Below are positions 60,957 through 64,000 of a stretch of 64,000 bases of DNA, piece by piece; position 1 is the stretch's first letter, and the number at the start of each line of letters is the position of its first letter. Below the pieces are notes generated by a model. It was not told the origin of the DNA. It made no database searches and saw only the letters and a list, made by a program, of their open reading frames with translations. The position numbers were made by a program, and so were the translations under genes. The stretch is from Rhodovastum sp963804495 (lineage in GTDB: Bacteria; Pseudomonadota; Alphaproteobacteria; Acetobacterales; Acetobacteraceae). The stretch is taken from assembly GCA_963804495.1 (NCBI GenBank), contig CAWDQN010000009.1, forward strand, positions 186,001 to 250,000, written 5' to 3'.

Positions 60957-62573
60957 ATGTCAGATGTTACCGTCGCCGTGGCTGCCGGACCCGGTCCGGC
61001 TGCGCGGCCTCAACTCGATCATAAGGCGCCACTCGTCGGCGCGCTTTTGTTCTTTGGCCTGCTCGCCGCCGGCGTGGCCTATATGGCCTATGGGCTGACC
61101 GCCGATATCGGCGAGGCCGGCACGCCGCCGCTGGCCATTGGCGCCTTCGCGCTGCTCGGCCTGTCGCTGCTGATTGCGCTCGGCTTCGAGTTCGTCAACG
61201 GCTTCCACGACACCGCCAACGCCGTCGCCACCGTGATTTACACCCACGCCATGCCGGCCAATCTGGCGGTGGTTTATTCCGGCTGCCTCAACCTGCTTGG
61301 CGTGGTCACGTCCTCGGGCGCGGTGGCGTTCGCCATCATCAGCCTGCTGCCCGTTGAGCTGATCCTGCAGGTCGGCAGCAATGCCGGCTTCGCCATGATC
61401 TTTGCCCTGCTGATCGCCGCCATCATCTGGAACCTTGGCACCTGGGCGCTGGGCATTCCCAACAGCTCCTCGCACACGCTGGTCGGCTCGATCATCGGCG
61501 TGGGCCTGGCCAACCAGATCATGAGCCCCGCGGGCACGGTCACCTCGGGGGTGGACTGGAACCAGGCGCTGGGGGTCTTCAAGGCCCTGCTGTTCAGCCC
61601 GCTCGTGGGCTTCATCGGCTCCGCCCTGCTGCTGCTGCTGATGAAGTTGGTGGTCCGCCAACCGTCGCTGTATACGGCGCCGGATACCAGCAAAGCGCCG
61701 CCCATCTATATCCGCGCCCTGCTGATCCTGACGTGCGGCAGCGTTTCCTTCGCGCACGGCTCGAATGACGGGCAGAAGGGCATGGGGCTGATCATGCTCA
61801 TCCTGATCGGCGCGATGCCGACCGCCTATGCGCTGAACCGCGCCACCCCGACCCCCAACGTCGCCGCCTTCGTGCAGTCGATGCAGGAAACCAGCGCGCT
61901 GCTGCAGCACCACGGCGCCATCGGCAACGAGACACCGGAGGCCGCGCGCCGGGCGGTCGAAAACGCCGTGCGTACCCGCGACTTCTCCGACCCGGCGGTG
62001 GATCTGGGCATTGCCAACCTGGCGCGCGACATCGCTTCTCAGGTGGGCAGCTATGGCGCGATCAACAAGGTGCCGGCCGCCGCGGTGCAGAACGTGCGTA
62101 ACGAGATGTACATCGCCAGCGAGGCGGTGCGGCTGATGCCGAAGGACCTTTACAGTGACGACGAGAAGAAGGTGTTCGCCACCTTCAAGTCGCAGCTTGA
62201 CGCCGGCACCCGCTACATTCCGTTCTGGGTGAAAGTGTCGGTGGCGATCGCCCTTGGCCTCGGCACCATGGTCGGCTGGAAACGCATCGTGGTGACGGTG
62301 GGCGAAAAGATCGGCAAGGCCCACCTGACCTATGGCCAGGGCGCCGCGGCGGAAATCATCGCCGCCGGGACCATCATGGCGGCCGACGTGTATGGGCTGC
62401 CGGTTTCCACCACCCATGTGCTTTCTTCGGGTGTGGCCGGCACCATGGCGGCGAACGGCTCCGGGCTGCAATGGGGCACGATCCGCAGCCTGGCGACGGC
62501 CTGGGTGCTCACCCTGCCGGCGGCTATCCTGATCGCCGGGACGCTTTACTACATCTTCCGGTCGGTTCTTTAA
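60957..62573 (+). CDS. inorganic phosphate transporter, PiT family
   Basis: A 538-residue, ~10-span low-affinity phosphate:cation symporter. The duplicated PiT signatures are GFEFVNGFHDTANAVAT and, in the second half, VSFAHGSNDGQKGMG and LPVSTTHVLSSGVAGT. A ~150-residue soluble loop (about 290-440) separates the halves. GGGGAG lies about seven bases before the ATG. The UAA is also the left edge of hairpin copy G. Confidence 0.93.
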   Translation: MSDVTVAVAAGPGPAARPQLDHKAPLVGALLFFGLLAAGVAYMAYGLTADIGEAGTPPLAIGAFALLGLSLLIALGFEFVNGFHDTANAVATVIYTHAMPANLAVVYSGCLNLLGVVTSSGAVAFAIISLLPVELILQVGSNAGFAMIFALLIAAIIWNLGTWALGIPNSSSHTLVGSIIGVGLANQIMSPAGTVTSGVDWNQALGVFKALLFSPLVGFIGSALLLLLMKLVVRQPSLYTAPDTSKAPPIYIRALLILTCGSVSFAHGSNDGQKGMGLIMLILIGAMPTAYALNRATPTPNVAAFVQSMQETSALLQHHGAIGNETPEAARRAVENAVRTRDFSDPAVDLGIANLARDIASQVGSYGAINKVPAAAVQNVRNEMYIASEAVRLMPKDLYSDDEKKVFATFKSQLDAGTRYIPFWVKVSVAIALGLGTMVGWKRIVVTVGEKIGKAHLTYGQGAAAEIIAAGTIMAADVYGLPVSTTHVLSSGVAGTMAANGSGLQWGTIRSLATAWVLTLPAAILIAGTLYYIFRSVL

Positions 62574-62680
62574 GGAAGGAAGGCCAGGGGGCTTTGCCCC
62601 CTGGACCCCCACCAAGGGCCGAGAGGCCCTTGGAACCCTTCACTTTAAGAACGGGTTCCAAGGGCGAAGCCCCGCCTTGC
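62570..62680 (+). repeat. dispersed intergenic hairpin element, copy G, with a partial second unit
   Basis: TTTAAGGAAGGAAGG and the stem-loops CCAGGGGGC/GCCCCCTGG and CCAAGGGCC/GGCCCTTGG (62570-62640), followed by a partial second unit (GGGTTCCAAGGGCGAAGCCCCGCC, 62652-62675). It fills the convergent gap between the PiT and AapP genes. Confidence 0.88.
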
Positions 62681-63487
62681 TCAGTGTCCCCGCAAAATCT
62701 GCGACAAAAACAGCTTCAGCCGCTCTGTCTGCGGATTCTCGAACATCTCGCGCGGGCTGTTGCTTTCCACGATTTCGCCGCGGTCCATGAACACCACCCG
62801 GTCCGCCACCCGCTGGGCGAACCCCATTTCGTGCGTTACGCACACCATGGTCATGCCGGATTCCGCCAGTTCGATCATGGTGTCGAGCACTTCCTTGATC
62901 ATCTCAGGATCGAGCGCGGAGGTGGGTTCGTCGAACAGCATGATCTTCGGCTTCATGCACAGCGCCCGCGCGATCGCCACCCGCTGCTGCTGACCGCCGG
63001 AAAGCTGGCCCGGGAATTTCTTCGCCTGCTCGGGGATCTTCACCCGCCGCAGATAGTCCATCGCCTGTTCCTCGGCCTCGGCCCTGGGGGTTTTGCGCAC
63101 CCAGATCGGCGCCAGAGTGCAGTTCTCCAGCACGGTCAGATGCGGGAACAGGTTGAACGACTGAAACACCATGCCGACTTCGCGGCGGATGGTGTCGAGC
63201 GCGCGCAGATCGTCGGTCAGCTCCGTGCCGTCGACGATGATCCGGCCTTCCTGGTGGGTTTCCAGCCGGTTGATGCAGCGGATCATGGTGGACTTGCCCG
63301 AGCCCGAGGGGCCGCACACCACCACGCGCTCGCGCGCCTCCACCGTCAGCGATATGTCGCGCAGCACGTGCATGCTGCCGTACCACTTGTTCACGCGGTC
63401 GAGCGTGATGGCGGGTGCGCCGCCGGTCTGCGGGCTTCCGGTCTGCGGGCCTCCGGTCTGCGGACTCGACGTCGCGGCCTGGCTCAT
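62681..63487 (-). CDS. amino-acid ABC transporter ATP-binding protein (AapP/GlnQ type)
   Basis: A 268-residue polar amino-acid importer ATPase: GPSGSGKSTMIRCINRLE (Walker A), VFQSFNLFPHLTVLEN, LSGGQQQRVAIARAL, IMLFDEPTSALDPEM and VCVTHEMGFAQRVADRV. Residues 1-25 are a Pro/Gln/Thr/Gly repeat tail (PQTGG units; see the 15-base repeat at 63424-63468) that the family does not usually have. It is preceded by an AapM-like permease gene. Confidence 0.94.
   Translation of the reverse strand: MSQAATSSPQTGGPQTGSPQTGGAPAITLDRVNKWYGSMHVLRDISLTVEARERVVVCGPSGSGKSTMIRCINRLETHQEGRIIVDGTELTDDLRALDTIRREVGMVFQSFNLFPHLTVLENCTLAPIWVRKTPRAEAEEQAMDYLRRVKIPEQAKKFPGQLSGGQQQRVAIARALCMKPKIMLFDEPTSALDPEMIKEVLDTMIELAESGMTMVCVTHEMGFAQRVADRVVFMDRGEIVESNSPREMFENPQTERLKLFLSQILRGH
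63424..63468 (-). repeat. 15-base tandem repeat in the amino-acid ATPase gene
   Basis: Three units of CCGGTCTGCGGxxxx on the + strand, encoding PQTGG/PQTGS near the N-terminus. Confidence 0.9.
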
Positions 63488-63512
63488 GCGGTTGTTTCCT
63501 CCTGGCGCTGGC

Positions 63513-64000
63513 TCAGCGGTTGCGGGCGCGGCCGAATTCGCGTTCCAGCCCGCGGCTGTATTTCGACATGGCGAAGCAGAACGCGAAATAGATCACGCCG
63601 AGCATGATATAGATTTCGTTGGAGAACCCCTGCCAGGCCGGCTCGGACGAGGCGACCTTGCCGGCGGTCAGCAGGTCGAAGATGCCGATGATCAGCACCA
63701 GCGAGGTATCCTTGAAGAAACCGATGAAGGTGTTCACCAGTGGCGGGATGACCAGACGCAGCGCCTGCGGCAGGATGATCAGCCCGGTTTTTTGCCAGTA
63801 GGACAGGCCGAGCGCATCGGCCGCCTCGTACTGGCCTTTCGGCAGCGTCTGCAACCCGGCGCGCACCACCTCGGCCAGATAAGCGGCGGCGAACAGGATG
63901 ATGGCGATCTGCGCGCGCAGCAGCTTGTCGGGGTTCATCCCCACCGGCATGAACAGCGGAAACATCACGCTGGCCATGAACAGCAGGCTGATCAGCGGCA
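63513..64000 (-). CDS. amino-acid ABC transporter permease (AapM/GltK-like), partial
   Basis: The C-terminal ~160 residues of a His/Glu/Gln/Arg/opine-family permease, cut by the right edge of the window. The EAA loop (GQYEAADALGLSYWQKTGLIILPQALRLVIPPL, in part) and the final TM spans are seen. It is upstream of, and in an operon with, the AapP-like ATPase (25-base gap). Confidence 0.9.
   Translation of the reverse strand, partial: PLISLLFMASVMFPLFMPVGMNPDKLLRAQIAIILFAAAYLAEVVRAGLQTLPKGQYEAADALGLSYWQKTGLIILPQALRLVIPPLVNTFIGFFKDTSLVLIIGIFDLLTAGKVASSEPAWQGFSNEIYIMLGVIYFAFCFAMSKYSRGLEREFGRARNR

Noticed and set aside
60960..62615. 551-codon minus-strand open frame opposite the phosphate permease
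   Set aside because: His/Gln/Arg-rich shadow; the plus strand has both PiT signatures.

Overview
The window is GC-rich, densely packed bacterial chromosome, most likely from an alphaproteobacterium of the Rhodospirillales/Acetobacteraceae type. Reasons: a free-standing NDUFA12-like complex I subunit next to mlaD and a DUF2155 gene; an RNase E with a large acidic insert in its S1 domain; an Lhr-type helicase with a ligase-associated exonuclease; a free-standing TSCPD protein resembling the tail of B12-dependent ribonucleotide reductase; and a PhoR-free PiT-type phosphate transporter beside sugar ABC operons. No plasmid, phage or replication-origin genes, and no rRNA, tRNA or CRISPR, were seen.

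Layout. 1-3.7 kb: glycan-modification genes (two SAM methyltransferases, one frameshifted; GtrA flippase; DUF6311 membrane protein). 4-10.5 kb: secreted polysaccharide deacetylase, ATP-grasp enzyme, ligase-associated exonuclease, a membrane protein and the Lhr-like helicase. 10.6-16.4 kb is accessory: a small secreted protein, an AIDA-type repeat surface protein, an AT-rich GT14 glycosyltransferase, and a fused PD-(D/E)XK nuclease/DUF2075 helicase that ends the four-gene RidA-DUF482-EamA-DUF2075 operon. 18.9-31.7 kb is mainly housekeeping: TSCPD protein, NDUFA12-MlaD-small protein-DUF2155 operon, OsmC, RNase E, cell-wall amidase, PBP1A and RF2 (with its programmed frameshift). 31.8-38.9 kb: branched-chain amino-acid binding protein, flavin reductase, fosmidomycin-resistance MFS pump, DUF2066, ParB-like protein, LpqC-like esterase, phosphoesterase. 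38.9-43.5 kb: lipid genes (CFA synthase with two compensating frameshifts, DUF1365, CDP-alcohol phosphotransferase, CdsA, PlsC). 43.6-47.1 kb: a second accessory patch with a broken trypsin-like peptidase, an M91 zinc metallopeptidase, low-complexity repeat proteins and DUF2092. 47.2-62.6 kb: two separate glycerol-phosphate/sugar ABC importer operons, one with a CpdA/GpdQ-type phosphodiesterase, the other (frameshifted binding protein) with an inositol-monophosphatase-family enzyme and followed by a phosphate permease; between them a CocE esterase, dnaQ and coaE. The right edge holds an AapP/AapM-type amino-acid importer.

The most striking non-coding feature is a dispersed intergenic hairpin element, about 70 bp, at 7-9 sites, mostly just after stop codons. 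It has two internal stem-loops and short inverted ends. At 34.0-34.2 kb two copies in opposite orientation flank a nearly perfect 36/37-bp inverted repeat, making one ~220-bp palindromic structure between convergent genes. A second hairpin family has copies at 22.8 and 37.2 kb. Three genes carry single-base frameshifts, which could be sequencing errors or recent decay.
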